Assembly (NCBI GenBank): GCA_017553635.1
Contig: JAFZKN010000005.1
Span: 42,726-106,725, forward strand
Direction: 5' to 3'
DNA: 64,000 nucleotides
Source of the DNA: Treponema sp.
Lineage (GTDB): Bacteria > Spirochaetota > Spirochaetia > Treponematales > Treponemataceae
How positions within the stretch are numbered: the stretch's first letter is position 1; each line of letters starts with the position of its first letter. Shown here in pieces: positions 52,011-62,042 of the stretch. A program made the translations under genes and the position numbers. Under the pieces are notes generated by a model, which ran no database searches, was not told the DNA's origin, and was given only the letters and a program-made list of their open reading frames with translations.

Positions 52011-54245
52011 TTATTCATCATTATCAGAAAGAGAATCTGTCTCATTATTAAAATAAGCATCTTGGATTTTCTTAAACTTTGATCCATCATCATCGATTCC
52101 CCGTAGATATTCTTTGATAAGTGAAGAAAGTTTAATTTTCCAAAGCTGATCAAAATCAGTTACATCGAGGAAATATGCACCACCGATTTTATATGCATCA
52201 TTTAGCCCTTCTGTATCGTGAATCACAGCATTTATGCGAGTCATTCTATCTGTTGCTTCTTGAGAAAGATTCATATTTTTTGCGCTGTCTTCTGCTGTAA
52301 CTTCTTCAAAAACAAATCGACGGCGCATGGCAAAATCCATACTTTCTACACTACGATCTATGTCGTTCATTGTGCCGATGATATAGACGTTGTCGGGAAT
52401 ATAAAAACCATCAGCGAAAATATCGTCATCTTCTACAAGATTTTGGTATTGAGTTTTTACAATTCCTTTTGGTTTACCCGTTTCATCAAAACCTCGATAA
52501 CCCGGATCTATAGAAAAGAATAATTCTCCAAAAATCTTGGAAAGCTCTCCTCGATTTATTTCATCAATTATAAAAACATAATTCTTTTCCTTATTGGATT
52601 GTTCTGGTTGTTCAATTGTTTCTTGAGGTTCTTCTAATAATTTGTTTATAAGTATTGTAGAATAAGTATCTTCTTGTCGTTCAACTGAACGTCCAGTCAG
52701 TTTCTTTACTTCAGTTCTTTCTATTTTTCGATCTTCTTTTATTAATGTTAATAAATCAGAGTATTTTATTTTAACCTTATCTGAAATAGTATCTTCTTTA
52801 TTTTTGTATGAAATGATAACGTGCTTTTCAGTAAATGATGATACATAAAATGTATTCTCTTTTGCTGTTTTAAATGGCTCACCATCTGCTATACATTTTG
52901 ATAGAAAAGCATCTATCCTTTCTTTATTTGATAATTCAGCTTTTACAGTTTCAATCGTCTTTTGACTATCCAATAAATTTTTTAATGCTTTTGCACAAAA
53001 ATCCTTAAATACACCATCCTTCCTTTCAAATCCAACAACCCCATTTGCTCCTTCAACAGGCCGTAAACCTTCAACAAAATCTGTATAGTCATAACTTGGA
53101 TGAAATTGAACAAATCCTATTTCACTATCATTACATCCCATTTTCTTTGCAATTTCCTTTGCAAGATGAGTTTTTCCTGTTCCTGGCGCACCGTGAAGTA
53201 TGAGATTATAATTTGTTTTAAGTAATTCAATTAACTCTTCTGTTTTTGACATAAAAGGTTCTCCTTTATCTCCATATAAATCAATATCATTTAAAACACC
53301 GCTTTCTTCAAATGCCTCTTGCAATTCCTGACGTATTTTAAACTCAAATAAACCATTCTTTAGATTTCTAGCTATACAACAAATTGGCCAATATCTGTTT
53401 TCTCCTGTTTCTCTTTCAGAAAGCGGACAATTAATCTTAGTATAAACGCGTTCGCCTGTACGCCAAATATTGTTATTATAAAAATTCTTTGTTCTTCCAA
53501 ATTCTTTTGCCATATCAGTACAAGTCGGTATCGATGCTTCCTGCAAACAGGCAAACGTAATTAACGCATTTTCTGTAAAAATTGTTTTATCATTGATTAA
53601 TTCAATCCACTTTTCTTTTGAAATATTGGGATTATAGTTTTTTGGAAGCCATTCTTCACTTGAATGATGAGCTTGCCAGATTGGTGACAATATTTTATTA
53701 AATTCCTCGAGATCCTTTTCGCCTTTTTCTTCCAAAAGAATTCTTTGCAATTCTGAGGTTGAAGTTTTATCATTGACCTCTTTGCCAAAATAATTTGCAA
53801 ATTCGATTAATGCTTCACGACTGAACCAATTGATAAGTTTTTTATTAGAATAGAGGAAAGCAATTTTCCATTTGAACATTTCGCTAATACCTATCGAATC
53901 TATTTTGGAATACTCTCCACGTTCAGCACTTTCAGCAATTTCAACTATCTTTCCCCTTATATTTAAATAAGCCTCTTCTGCAGTTTTCCCGAAACGGTTT
54001 AGCCAGGTATATTTCTCATCTGCAAGTATATTTGTTTTTTTGAGCGCCGGTTTATTACCCCATTGGAAAATGCCAAATTTATAAGAAGTTGCTCCGTGTA
54101 TATTTCCCCATTCATTGAGTTTATTTTCAACCCAATAGCAGAATGAATTTTTGGCCGTATTTGTATATTCTTCCAGTTTTAAGTTCTTAAGTCGGGATAT
54201 TGGATATAAGTTTATAAATTGTTCATATAACTCTTCTTTATTCAT
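52011..54245 (-). CDS. mcrB: McrB-type AAA+ subunit of a McrBC restriction system
   Basis: A 744-residue protein. Its first 330 residues are a target-recognition region of unknown ligand. The AAA+ domain has Walker A HGAPGTGKTH (near 350), Walker B VFIIDEINRGELSKIFGE (near 560) and sensor 1 with GTMNDIDRS followed by AMRRRFVFEE. A roughly 120-residue insert lies between Walker A and Walker B. GAGAG precedes the ATG. It should drive McrC with GTP or ATP. The recognised modification cannot be told from the sequence. Confidence 0.9.
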   Translation of the reverse strand: MNKEELYEQFINLYPISRLKNLKLEEYTNTAKNSFCYWVENKLNEWGNIHGATSYKFGIFQWGNKPALKKTNILADEKYTWLNRFGKTAEEAYLNIRGKIVEIAESAERGEYSKIDSIGISEMFKWKIAFLYSNKKLINWFSREALIEFANYFGKEVNDKTSTSELQRILLEEKGEKDLEEFNKILSPIWQAHHSSEEWLPKNYNPNISKEKWIELINDKTIFTENALITFACLQEASIPTCTDMAKEFGRTKNFYNNNIWRTGERVYTKINCPLSERETGENRYWPICCIARNLKNGLFEFKIRQELQEAFEESGVLNDIDLYGDKGEPFMSKTEELIELLKTNYNLILHGAPGTGKTHLAKEIAKKMGCNDSEIGFVQFHPSYDYTDFVEGLRPVEGANGVVGFERKDGVFKDFCAKALKNLLDSQKTIETVKAELSNKERIDAFLSKCIADGEPFKTAKENTFYVSSFTEKHVIISYKNKEDTISDKVKIKYSDLLTLIKEDRKIERTEVKKLTGRSVERQEDTYSTILINKLLEEPQETIEQPEQSNKEKNYVFIIDEINRGELSKIFGELFFSIDPGYRGFDETGKPKGIVKTQYQNLVEDDDIFADGFYIPDNVYIIGTMNDIDRSVESMDFAMRRRFVFEEVTAEDSAKNMNLSQEATDRMTRINAVIHDTEGLNDAYKIGGAYFLDVTDFDQLWKIKLSSLIKEYLRGIDDDGSKFKKIQDAYFNNETDSLSDNDE

Positions 54246-54263
54246 AATTTTATGCTCTCCTCC

Positions 54264-57200
54264 TTACTCCGCATACTTCTTGAAGTTTTCAGCCTGTTCA
54301 AAAACTTCGTTGTAAACTTCATTTCTTGGAACTGGCGGGTAACCGTTATCATCAAGAAGAATCATCAAGTCTGCTTCCATTTCGGCTTTTACGTCAATTC
54401 GCTGATCCCAGTCAGTGTATCGGGTTTTATCATCAACTAAAGCTTTGACTTTCTTAGCCAAATCCTTCATTTTATCATCTGGATACTGATTCTCAAAATT
54501 AAACTTCTTTGCACAGCTTACAAGAATGTCATAGAAAGCTTTTTCTTCGAAACTGATTCCAAGCTCTTTGAATTTTTCTTTATCAGCTTTTATATCATTG
54601 AGCAAATCATTCAATTGCTTTGTAACTTCATCAAGAACTTGGACAGTAAAATCATCAAGGTGGCGGTTGTTATAGGCTTCAACTAACTTTTTCATTCTCT
54701 CAGAGAATTCAAGTGCTTTAATCTTGTTTGTCTTTTTATAGTCGGCTATTACCTGCTGTAAAAGCTGCTGCAATATTTTGATTTTAGTATTAGGCAATTG
54801 AATAGAATTAATCTTTTCAAGATATTCAGGAGTAAAGATATCAAAGTTTACATTTTTACCAACTTGGAAGAGTTCTTCAACACCGTCGGCTTTTATCGCT
54901 TCGTTTATCAACTGTGCAACATGATGATTCATTGTTGTAATATCAGGAGCATCGCCTTTTGTAAGCTTAAAGAGTATTGAACGTATTGCAACATAGAAAT
55001 TGATTTTATCTTTGTCGCTCTTAGAGAATTTCTCGCTAGAAGAACAAAGATTAAAAGCTTTTTTCATTCGCCGGACAGCTTCCATAAATCTCTTTTCAAG
55101 TTCTTCTGTTGTCTGAACAAATTCAACTGCTTTATTCAAACATTCAAGCTGCTTAAGTGGACTTCCATTGTAATAATCAGAAGTATCAAACTCATTAAAC
55201 ATTGCATCCAGAACGCTGATCTGGTCTTTTACAATTGCAACGGCTTTGTCTGTATCTTCAAACTCTTCGCTTTCATCACCGGTATACTTTTTCAAAGCTT
55301 CGTTCATTGCACGCTTAATACCGATGTAGTCAACAATTAACCCTTTCTCTTTTCCTTTGTAAGTTCTGTTTACACGGCTGACTGTCTGAATGAGCGTATG
55401 CTTTTGAAGCGGCTTATAAATATAGATTGTGTCGAGAGATGGAACATCAAAGCCTGTAATCCACATATCAACTACAATCGCAATCTTAAAGTTTGATTCA
55501 ACTTTCTTAAACTGACGGTCCAGTTCTCTTCGGTATTCGTGATTGCCAAGAAGTTCAAAAAGACCTTTTGTATCTTTTGCCTTGTTCTCGGTCATTACCA
55601 TTTTGATTTTTTCGATTGGTTTATAGTCTTTGTCGCCACAGTCTTTCTTTTCGTTCCATTCAGGACGCAGCTCTACAATCTTCTGCCAGAGCTTATAAGC
55701 AATCTCACGGTTTGAGCAGACAAACATTGCTTTGCCCTCAACAGTTGCACCTTCGCGGACACGTGTTTCATAGTGATTAATAAAATCCTTGGCAACTTCT
55801 GCAACTACATCATCATCACCAATAATTGCATCAAGGTTAGCTACAGCCTTTTTACTTGCAGCAATCTGGGCTTCATTAGCACCTTCATCCTCACACTGTG
55901 CATAGTATTCTTCAATCTCACGTACTTTCTTCTGGTCAAGAATTACTTTAGCGGCACGGCCTTCATAAACAAGATTTACTGTAATTCCATCTGCAACAGA
56001 TTCTTTCATTGTGTAGGCTTCAACAACATCACCAAATACCTGAGCCATTTCATCAATAGGAGTTCCTGTAAATCCAACATAAGTTGCATTAGGAAGTGAA
56101 TCATGCAGATATTTTGCAAAGCCGTATTTATGTTCAACACCGTTATCTGTAATTACAGTTTTTTCTTCAAGATTATTCTGACTGCGGTGAGCCTCATCGC
56201 TGATACAAATAATATTTGAACGTTCAGAAAGAAGCTTTATATCTTCACAGAATTTTTGAATTGTAGTGAGGAATACGCCACCGCTTTTTCTGTCTTCAAG
56301 TTTTTCTTTCAACAGTGCACGGCTTTCTATACATTCAACATTTTCATCGCCAATATAGTTTTTACTTTCAATAAAGATTTTACTAAGCTGAGCATCCAGA
56401 TCTGTTCGGTCAGTAATTACAACAATTGTCGGGCTGTTCAACTCGCGGGATTTCATCAAAAGCCTGCTTAAGAAAACCATTGTGTAGCTTTTACCGCAAC
56501 CTGTAGCACCAAAGTAAATACCACCCTTACCATTTCCCTTAGGACGGATTGCAGAGCCAATGCTTTTATACAAAGATTCAGCAGCAAAGAACTGAGGATA
56601 ACGGCAGACAATTTTAGTTTCCTTATCGCTGGAATCTGGAAAGTAAACAAAGTCTTTTATAACTTTTACAAGCCTGTCTTTTCGGAAAAGTCCTTTTACC
56701 ATTGTTATAAGAGAAGAGATTCCATCAACTTCCTTGTCTGTACTTTCAACCTTACGCCAGGCATAAAAATATTCATAAGGGCTAAAGAGTGAACCAATCT
56801 TATTATTCACTCCATCGCTTATTACAACAAAAGCATTGTATTTGAAAAGCTCAGGAATATCGCGGCGGTAGCGGATTGTAAGCTGTTTATAAGCATCTTC
56901 AATTGTTGTGTTTTCTTTGATTGCCGACTTAAACTCAAGCACCACAAGCGGAAGTCCGTTTACATAAACAATGCCGTCTGGAATACGAAGCTGTTCCCGC
57001 CCCTGAATCTCAACCTGATTTACAATTTCAAAAAAGTTTAGTTCAGGCTCTTCAAAATCAATCAGCTGAATAAAAAGGTCTTTCTGAGTTTTGTCTTCCC
57101 GGCGGAAAGTAAAACCGTTGCAGATTAAATCCAACATTCGCTTGTTTGCATCATAATCAGAGCCGCTTATGTTTTTGAGTTGAGTAATGATTGTTGCAAT

Positions 57201-57377
57201 TTCAGATTCAGTAATTCCATCTGCAGCATAACGATGAAGAAGAAAAGCACTAAGCAATTGGGGCAACAGAACATCAGTCTTTTCGCGGTGAATATCCTGC
57301 CCAGTCTGGTGAGTATATCCTTCGTTTTCAAAGAGCTCCATTATCGAAAGTTCAAGACTGTGTTCGGTAAATTGCAT
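54264..57377 (-). CDS. hsdR: Type I restriction enzyme, R subunit
   Basis: A 1037-residue HsdR. The N-terminal nuclease site is at about 135-155 (PDGIVYVNGLPLVVLEFKS). The translocase follows with Walker A GATGCGKSYT (near 292), DEAH in ISDEAHRSQ (near 393) and FTGTPID; then QTVSRVNRTYKGK motif VI. It moves and cuts unmodified DNA together with HsdM and HsdS. GGAG precedes the ATG. Its gene is separated from hsdS by the KAP NTPase gene and by a 155-bp hairpin-rich gap. Confidence 0.94.
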   Translation of the reverse strand: MQFTEHSLELSIMELFENEGYTHQTGQDIHREKTDVLLPQLLSAFLLHRYAADGITESEIATIITQLKNISGSDYDANKRMLDLICNGFTFRREDKTQKDLFIQLIDFEEPELNFFEIVNQVEIQGREQLRIPDGIVYVNGLPLVVLEFKSAIKENTTIEDAYKQLTIRYRRDIPELFKYNAFVVISDGVNNKIGSLFSPYEYFYAWRKVESTDKEVDGISSLITMVKGLFRKDRLVKVIKDFVYFPDSSDKETKIVCRYPQFFAAESLYKSIGSAIRPKGNGKGGIYFGATGCGKSYTMVFLSRLLMKSRELNSPTIVVITDRTDLDAQLSKIFIESKNYIGDENVECIESRALLKEKLEDRKSGGVFLTTIQKFCEDIKLLSERSNIICISDEAHRSQNNLEEKTVITDNGVEHKYGFAKYLHDSLPNATYVGFTGTPIDEMAQVFGDVVEAYTMKESVADGITVNLVYEGRAAKVILDQKKVREIEEYYAQCEDEGANEAQIAASKKAVANLDAIIGDDDVVAEVAKDFINHYETRVREGATVEGKAMFVCSNREIAYKLWQKIVELRPEWNEKKDCGDKDYKPIEKIKMVMTENKAKDTKGLFELLGNHEYRRELDRQFKKVESNFKIAIVVDMWITGFDVPSLDTIYIYKPLQKHTLIQTVSRVNRTYKGKEKGLIVDYIGIKRAMNEALKKYTGDESEEFEDTDKAVAIVKDQISVLDAMFNEFDTSDYYNGSPLKQLECLNKAVEFVQTTEELEKRFMEAVRRMKKAFNLCSSSEKFSKSDKDKINFYVAIRSILFKLTKGDAPDITTMNHHVAQLINEAIKADGVEELFQVGKNVNFDIFTPEYLEKINSIQLPNTKIKILQQLLQQVIADYKKTNKIKALEFSERMKKLVEAYNNRHLDDFTVQVLDEVTKQLNDLLNDIKADKEKFKELGISFEEKAFYDILVSCAKKFNFENQYPDDKMKDLAKKVKALVDDKTRYTDWDQRIDVKAEMEADLMILLDDNGYPPVPRNEVYNEVFEQAENFKKYAE

Positions 57378-57532
57378 ATGTTCGTCTCCTGTTTAAGAAC
57401 TTGTCGGAAATTCCGACAAGTTGAGATATTTATCTTGAGGAGTAAGTCTCCCTTGTGCCCGCATTTCGTTGTATTCTACTCCTTAGCCTATGAGGCTAGC
57501 CCCTAAAGCCCCAACTTAATGTAAAATAACAA
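57378..57532. other. Hairpin-rich spacer between KAP and hsdR genes
   Basis: Three inverted repeats fall in 155 bases: AACTTGTCGGAA and its complement (57398-57422, centre 57410), AGGAGTA with TACTCCT (57438-57444 and 57477-57483), and TAGCCT with AGGCTA (57484-57489 and 57493-57498). No T tract follows in the direction of transcription. It may be a regulatory leader, a small RNA or the scar of a lost element. Confidence 0.6.
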
Positions 57533-60500
57533 CTATGACTCTGTATTGGCGGTTTCTTCTTCGAATTCAATTCCTAAGTGTTTAACAAACTCTAAAAACT
57601 GGGTATTTTCTTTATAATTATTAACCGCTAAATCTTTTATTTTTCTTTTAAAATCATCAGATTCTTCTCCACTTATTGAAATCATTTTTTTTATTTCCTT
57701 TTCATTTTCCAATAACAACATAATATTTTCTTCTCTAGAAAAAATATTTAATTGAGTTGGCAAAATAGTTCTGAGCGATTCTTTTTTTTCTGGCAAATTT
57801 GCAAATTCAAACAGCCATTTACCGAAGAATGAAAATTTTGCATCGGTCATCTTTGCACTACCATTACAGAATGCATCTCGAACATCCTTAAAAGTATTTA
57901 TTAATGAACGCTTTTTGTTGATTGCCAATTCATAAATGTGATTGCATACTTCTTTCTTTAAATTAGGCTGCTTATCTTCCGCATACTCAATCAATAATGT
58001 TTTGAATGCATCAAAAAGATTCTCTCCATCAGGTTCAATAATTAATGCCAACTTATATTCGTATTTTTCATTAAGAAGGCTATCTTTCCACTCATTTATA
58101 TTTTTTGACTGGAGATAATTATTCGCAATCTTTTTACAGTATTTAGTTGTTTCATTGTTAATTGTTTTCGTATCTTCAAAAAATTTTATAGGAATAGTTG
58201 AAATATTTTCAATTGAAATCTCATCACTTAAATATTTTTTCCAACCATTAACCCGAGAAATATAATCTTCAGGTGTTACATCTAATTTTGTAACAATTTT
58301 CTCATATAAAGTTAATAAACTAGAAATATGTGCAGACGATATTCCTTTACTATCTTTTATTAAACCTTTACAAACCAAGTTATATAATGGGTATTTGGAT
58401 AAATTGTCTATTCCTCCTAATAGATTTCCAAAATTGATATAATATTCGATTACATTAGCTACTTTATCAGCAATTGCTTCATCGTTTTGTTTAATAACAC
58501 TATCAATGACATTTGTATTAGAACCTTGGTAACTTGTAATTCTTGTTATACGCATTGCTAACAAATCATAATAGAATGAGTCTTCTTTTTTTGCTTGTGC
58601 AAATAAGTTTATAATGTTTGCATCATCTAATATTTTACCAGTAGGGCGATGAAGTTCCTTAAGTCGCTCAAATAAAATTGATGTATTATTATAATTTGAT
58701 TTATGCGCTTCGATAAGTTTTTGTAGTTTATCACTAAATTTAGGAAAAGTAATGTCTCCAAAATTCATATAACTCAAAGCGGTTATTTGTTTTATGTCAT
58801 TTATATCATCAAATGATGAAAGATATTCATCCAATTTATTAAAATCACATTCAATTTTAAAATCTCCATATTCATCTTTTAATTCTTGAACAAAAGTTAC
58901 ATAGTCTTTTGGCTCAAGAATTTTTGGATTTAAACAATCATCAACCTTATAACCCAATTCTCGAAGTTCATTTATATTTTTTGCAAACAAAATGCTGTTA
59001 AATTTATCATTTTTATAAAAATCATTGATAATTTTATGTAGATATTGCTTCTTATCTGTTATATTTTGCAACAATATCTTTTGATACTCTTCTAGTTCAT
59101 TCTCAGTTGTATTCACCTTTTTATATAGACAATCCCAAATTCTTTGTTTGTTTTCTTGATCTGAATTATCTTTTAAGCATTCATTCAACGTTAAAACAGC
59201 ATGTTTTATATTTGTAACCCTTGTAATTGCATGCTGCAAGAATCCAAAAAACATAGAAAATTCTTTTATTTCAGAAAGCATTTTGGCCTCTGCATTATCA
59301 AGAGCTTTTCTAATCTGATCGGTATATATAATATCCAATACTTTATCAGCAGGAAGTTGATAATAGAGAGCAGAAATATATTTAGGTAAATTTTCATCAG
59401 TTTTATAAAGAAAATCCAATGCCCCAAGATATGTTGGATTTAGAATTTCGCTTGTAGGATTTAAGGTAATAGCATTTTTTCCAAAAATGAAAAGAGCGAT
59501 GTACTTTTCAGGTATTTCTTCTTTACATTCATTTAATACTTTTTTTATAGCAACAAATTCATTAATAAAAGCTATTATCTTTCTTGGAGTTTGAATAGTT
59601 GAAAGCAAATCATATATTTGTAATACAGAAGGATCAACTTTATTGTTAAAAGATTGATACCACAATTTATTAAAATAATCTTCCCAATTTGACATAGTTG
59701 GGGGAGAAACTCTAAATACAACATTGAATGTTTTATTTATAAAGTCATCGCCATAACTAATTTGTTCTTCACCCTGTTTATTGGCGGTCGTTTTAATAAT
59801 ATTTTCGCTTTTAAAAGCATTTTTTATATGCAATCTATCAAATGGGATAATAACAGAAATGTTTTGTAAATTATTTTCACTTCCTGAAAAGAAATTATTT
59901 ATAGCAGACCATAAATCTTGAACCTTTTTTGCTGGCAAACGATCCATATTATCAAATACTATAACTAAGCGTTCATCTTTTAATGTACTGTCTATATCTT
60001 GTATCCAACATAAGAAATCTCGAGAAGACGGTTCCTTCTCAAAAATCGTTTCATACTTTATTGCTCTTTCAACATTTTTTTTGTCTTCTCCATAATCAAG
60101 ATAAGAATAAAAGAGATCATGGAAAAAATTCTTGATGGTTATTGGCTCATGATATTTTTTCATCTCCGAAATTTGCAAAATAATAACTACTATCAATGAA
60201 ATAAGTAGTAAGAATGGCCAATAAAATGTCTTTATCCAAGACAAGCATTTAGGTAAATTGTCTGGTATTAATTTATATAATTTTACATAAAGAGGAGATA
60301 AAAAAACATTTACAGAACTCACTTTTACGAAAGCATTAAGCTCTTTTGTAATTTTTGCTCCAGTTATTCTACTTTTTGTCAATAATTCCAGAAGTCTTTT
60401 ATTCCAAGTATCTGAATTAAATTGCTTTGCATTATTAATTAGATAAGCCGTGAGATTCTCCATAATAGAACGCCTTTGTGCATCATTTTGAAATCCCCAT

Positions 60501-60763
60501 GCATCATAAATAAAAAAATGAAACTTAGTTTTATTATTCTTATCTTCTTTAATAGCTCGTTCTACTAGTTTTACAAGATTTGATTTTCCAGATCCCCAAC
60601 TACCATCTATTCCGACAATATTACAATTTGTATTATTAATTAACAAAGTAGCAATATTATTTGCGATAGTAGAATGAGAATGTCCTTCGAATAAATCTTC
60701 ACAACAAGGCTGGTTACTCAAAAACTGAGGAAACTTTTGTTCATCTACTTTTTTTTTGTCCAT
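57533..60763 (-). CDS. KAP-family P-loop NTPase with membrane segments
   Basis: A 1076-residue protein of the KAP (Kidins220/ARMS/PifA) group. Walker A is GIDGSWGSGKSNLVKLV (near 57), Walker B is VIVFDNMDRL (near 272), and one or two hydrophobic stretches near 187-212 (FYWPFLLLISLIVVIILQ) lie between them, as in the family. The rest is a long helical region. ATG at 60763 has AAGGAG 7 bases upstream; a start eight codons earlier is unlikely. PifA, of this family, excludes phage T7, so defence is plausible. It is encoded between hsdS and hsdR on the same strand. Confidence 0.88.
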   Translation of the reverse strand: MDKKKVDEQKFPQFLSNQPCCEDLFEGHSHSTIANNIATLLINNTNCNIVGIDGSWGSGKSNLVKLVERAIKEDKNNKTKFHFFIYDAWGFQNDAQRRSIMENLTAYLINNAKQFNSDTWNKRLLELLTKSRITGAKITKELNAFVKVSSVNVFLSPLYVKLYKLIPDNLPKCLSWIKTFYWPFLLLISLIVVIILQISEMKKYHEPITIKNFFHDLFYSYLDYGEDKKNVERAIKYETIFEKEPSSRDFLCWIQDIDSTLKDERLVIVFDNMDRLPAKKVQDLWSAINNFFSGSENNLQNISVIIPFDRLHIKNAFKSENIIKTTANKQGEEQISYGDDFINKTFNVVFRVSPPTMSNWEDYFNKLWYQSFNNKVDPSVLQIYDLLSTIQTPRKIIAFINEFVAIKKVLNECKEEIPEKYIALFIFGKNAITLNPTSEILNPTYLGALDFLYKTDENLPKYISALYYQLPADKVLDIIYTDQIRKALDNAEAKMLSEIKEFSMFFGFLQHAITRVTNIKHAVLTLNECLKDNSDQENKQRIWDCLYKKVNTTENELEEYQKILLQNITDKKQYLHKIINDFYKNDKFNSILFAKNINELRELGYKVDDCLNPKILEPKDYVTFVQELKDEYGDFKIECDFNKLDEYLSSFDDINDIKQITALSYMNFGDITFPKFSDKLQKLIEAHKSNYNNTSILFERLKELHRPTGKILDDANIINLFAQAKKEDSFYYDLLAMRITRITSYQGSNTNVIDSVIKQNDEAIADKVANVIEYYINFGNLLGGIDNLSKYPLYNLVCKGLIKDSKGISSAHISSLLTLYEKIVTKLDVTPEDYISRVNGWKKYLSDEISIENISTIPIKFFEDTKTINNETTKYCKKIANNYLQSKNINEWKDSLLNEKYEYKLALIIEPDGENLFDAFKTLLIEYAEDKQPNLKKEVCNHIYELAINKKRSLINTFKDVRDAFCNGSAKMTDAKFSFFGKWLFEFANLPEKKESLRTILPTQLNIFSREENIMLLLENEKEIKKMISISGEESDDFKRKIKDLAVNNYKENTQFLEFVKHLGIEFEEETANTES

Positions 60764-60807
60764 AAAAATTCTCCTTATTATATACATAGTTAAAAATAAT
60801 CAAATCC

Positions 60808-61959
60808 TTACATTCCCGAAATGCGAGAGATCAATAATTTATTTACTTTTTGCAATTTTACTATTTCATCAAAATTTCTAAGTATTTCACAAATTATAGG
60901 TTTATTCATTTTATTAAATAAATCAATTCTGTCTTGAGAGGGATATTGTACTTCAATGTTTTGAATATCATCTGGACTCAAATTATCTTGTGCACTACCA
61001 GCATCTCCATCTGGAGTTATTGCTTTTATAACTTCATTAGATTGCATCATTGAAAAAAGATATGGAACTTTTTCTATTGGGTTATCACCTAAGAAAAACT
61101 TTCCAGTCCGTTGATTTACAGAAATAACTTCATTTGTTATTGGAACAATTCCAATTTTTCCTGTCGTTGCTCCTGTCATAGCAATTAACAAATCACCAGT
61201 TTTAACATAAAACTCTTTTGATTTTTCAATATTTTCTTTTGCAACTTTTGCACATGACTCTAAATCAACTGTATTATTAATTATGTTTCCTATTTTTATT
61301 ACTTTACAACCTTCATTTATCCACCATTCACTTTTAAAAGCATATCCGGATTTTACTTTTGCATAATCTCCGATAGTTCCACTTATCAAATTATCCTTTT
61401 CATCATTTAGAAGTTTTGAGTAATTTAGAAAACAAGCATCTTCCAGTTTTTCATGTATCTGTTGCAAAAGGTTGATACGATGGTCTACTGTGTTATATGT
61501 ATTTACGATTTTCTGTTGTTCTTTTATATCAGGGACAGGAAGCTCAACTCGACACATTTCGTCCCAATCAAAAATTTCGCGAACACTTCCATGGGATTTA
61601 TAGCGTGCATACCGGTCAAATTCTGGACGGCTGAACCACAGCATAAGATATTCAGGCAGAAGTTTTGTTGTGTCAGTGATTTCGAAAACAGAATAGGAAC
61701 TTGAAATTATACAAATATCAACTTCTTTCAAAAGCGCAATTGTAATTTTATCACCATTTCGAGAAGTAACTGGGCCATAGGCAAACTGTCCTTTTTTGAC
61801 AATTTTGTATGGTCTAAAATCTGTTCCGATTGTATTTGCAATAGATTCGATAAAACATTTTTCAATGCTAAGACCAAGCAAATGAGAAACTTTCAAATCA
61901 GAATTGCGTACATCAACAGGCTGTATATAATCCCCAAGCTTTTTATAATTCGTACTCAT
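60808..61959 (-). CDS. hsdS: Type I restriction specificity subunit
   Basis: A 383-residue HsdS with two target-recognition halves (about 1-150 and 195-345), each followed by a conserved helix (INLLQQIHEKLEDA near 168; the second near 355). Typical HsdS motifs include GQFAYGPVTSRNGDKI and GDLLIAMTGATTGKIGIV. It sets the DNA sequence recognised by the complex. Its first 36 bases are nearly identical to those of the hsdS remnant at 62588-62623. Confidence 0.92.
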   Translation of the reverse strand: MSTNYKKLGDYIQPVDVRNSDLKVSHLLGLSIEKCFIESIANTIGTDFRPYKIVKKGQFAYGPVTSRNGDKITIALLKEVDICIISSSYSVFEITDTTKLLPEYLMLWFSRPEFDRYARYKSHGSVREIFDWDEMCRVELPVPDIKEQQKIVNTYNTVDHRINLLQQIHEKLEDACFLNYSKLLNDEKDNLISGTIGDYAKVKSGYAFKSEWWINEGCKVIKIGNIINNTVDLESCAKVAKENIEKSKEFYVKTGDLLIAMTGATTGKIGIVPITNEVISVNQRTGKFFLGDNPIEKVPYLFSMMQSNEVIKAITPDGDAGSAQDNLSPDDIQNIEVQYPSQDRIDLFNKMNKPIICEILRNFDEIVKLQKVNKLLISRISGM

Positions 61960-62010
61960 CTATTTCTCTTCCATAATATTTCAAGCTATTCGTAAGTTCC
62001 TACATGTTGT

Positions 62011-62042
62011 TTTTCTAGGAAGTAAAATTACTTCCTAGAAAA
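62011..62042. repeat. 15-bp perfect inverted repeat
   Basis: TTTTCTAGGAAGTAA at 62011-62025 and its complement at 62028-62042, two bases apart. It directly follows the stop codon of the AlbA_2-type fragment. The T run that would make it an intrinsic terminator is absent. Confidence 0.8.

Noticed and set aside
56256..56471. Plus-strand frame within hsdR
   Set aside because: It is an antisense shadow of the hsdR coding sequence with no start site.
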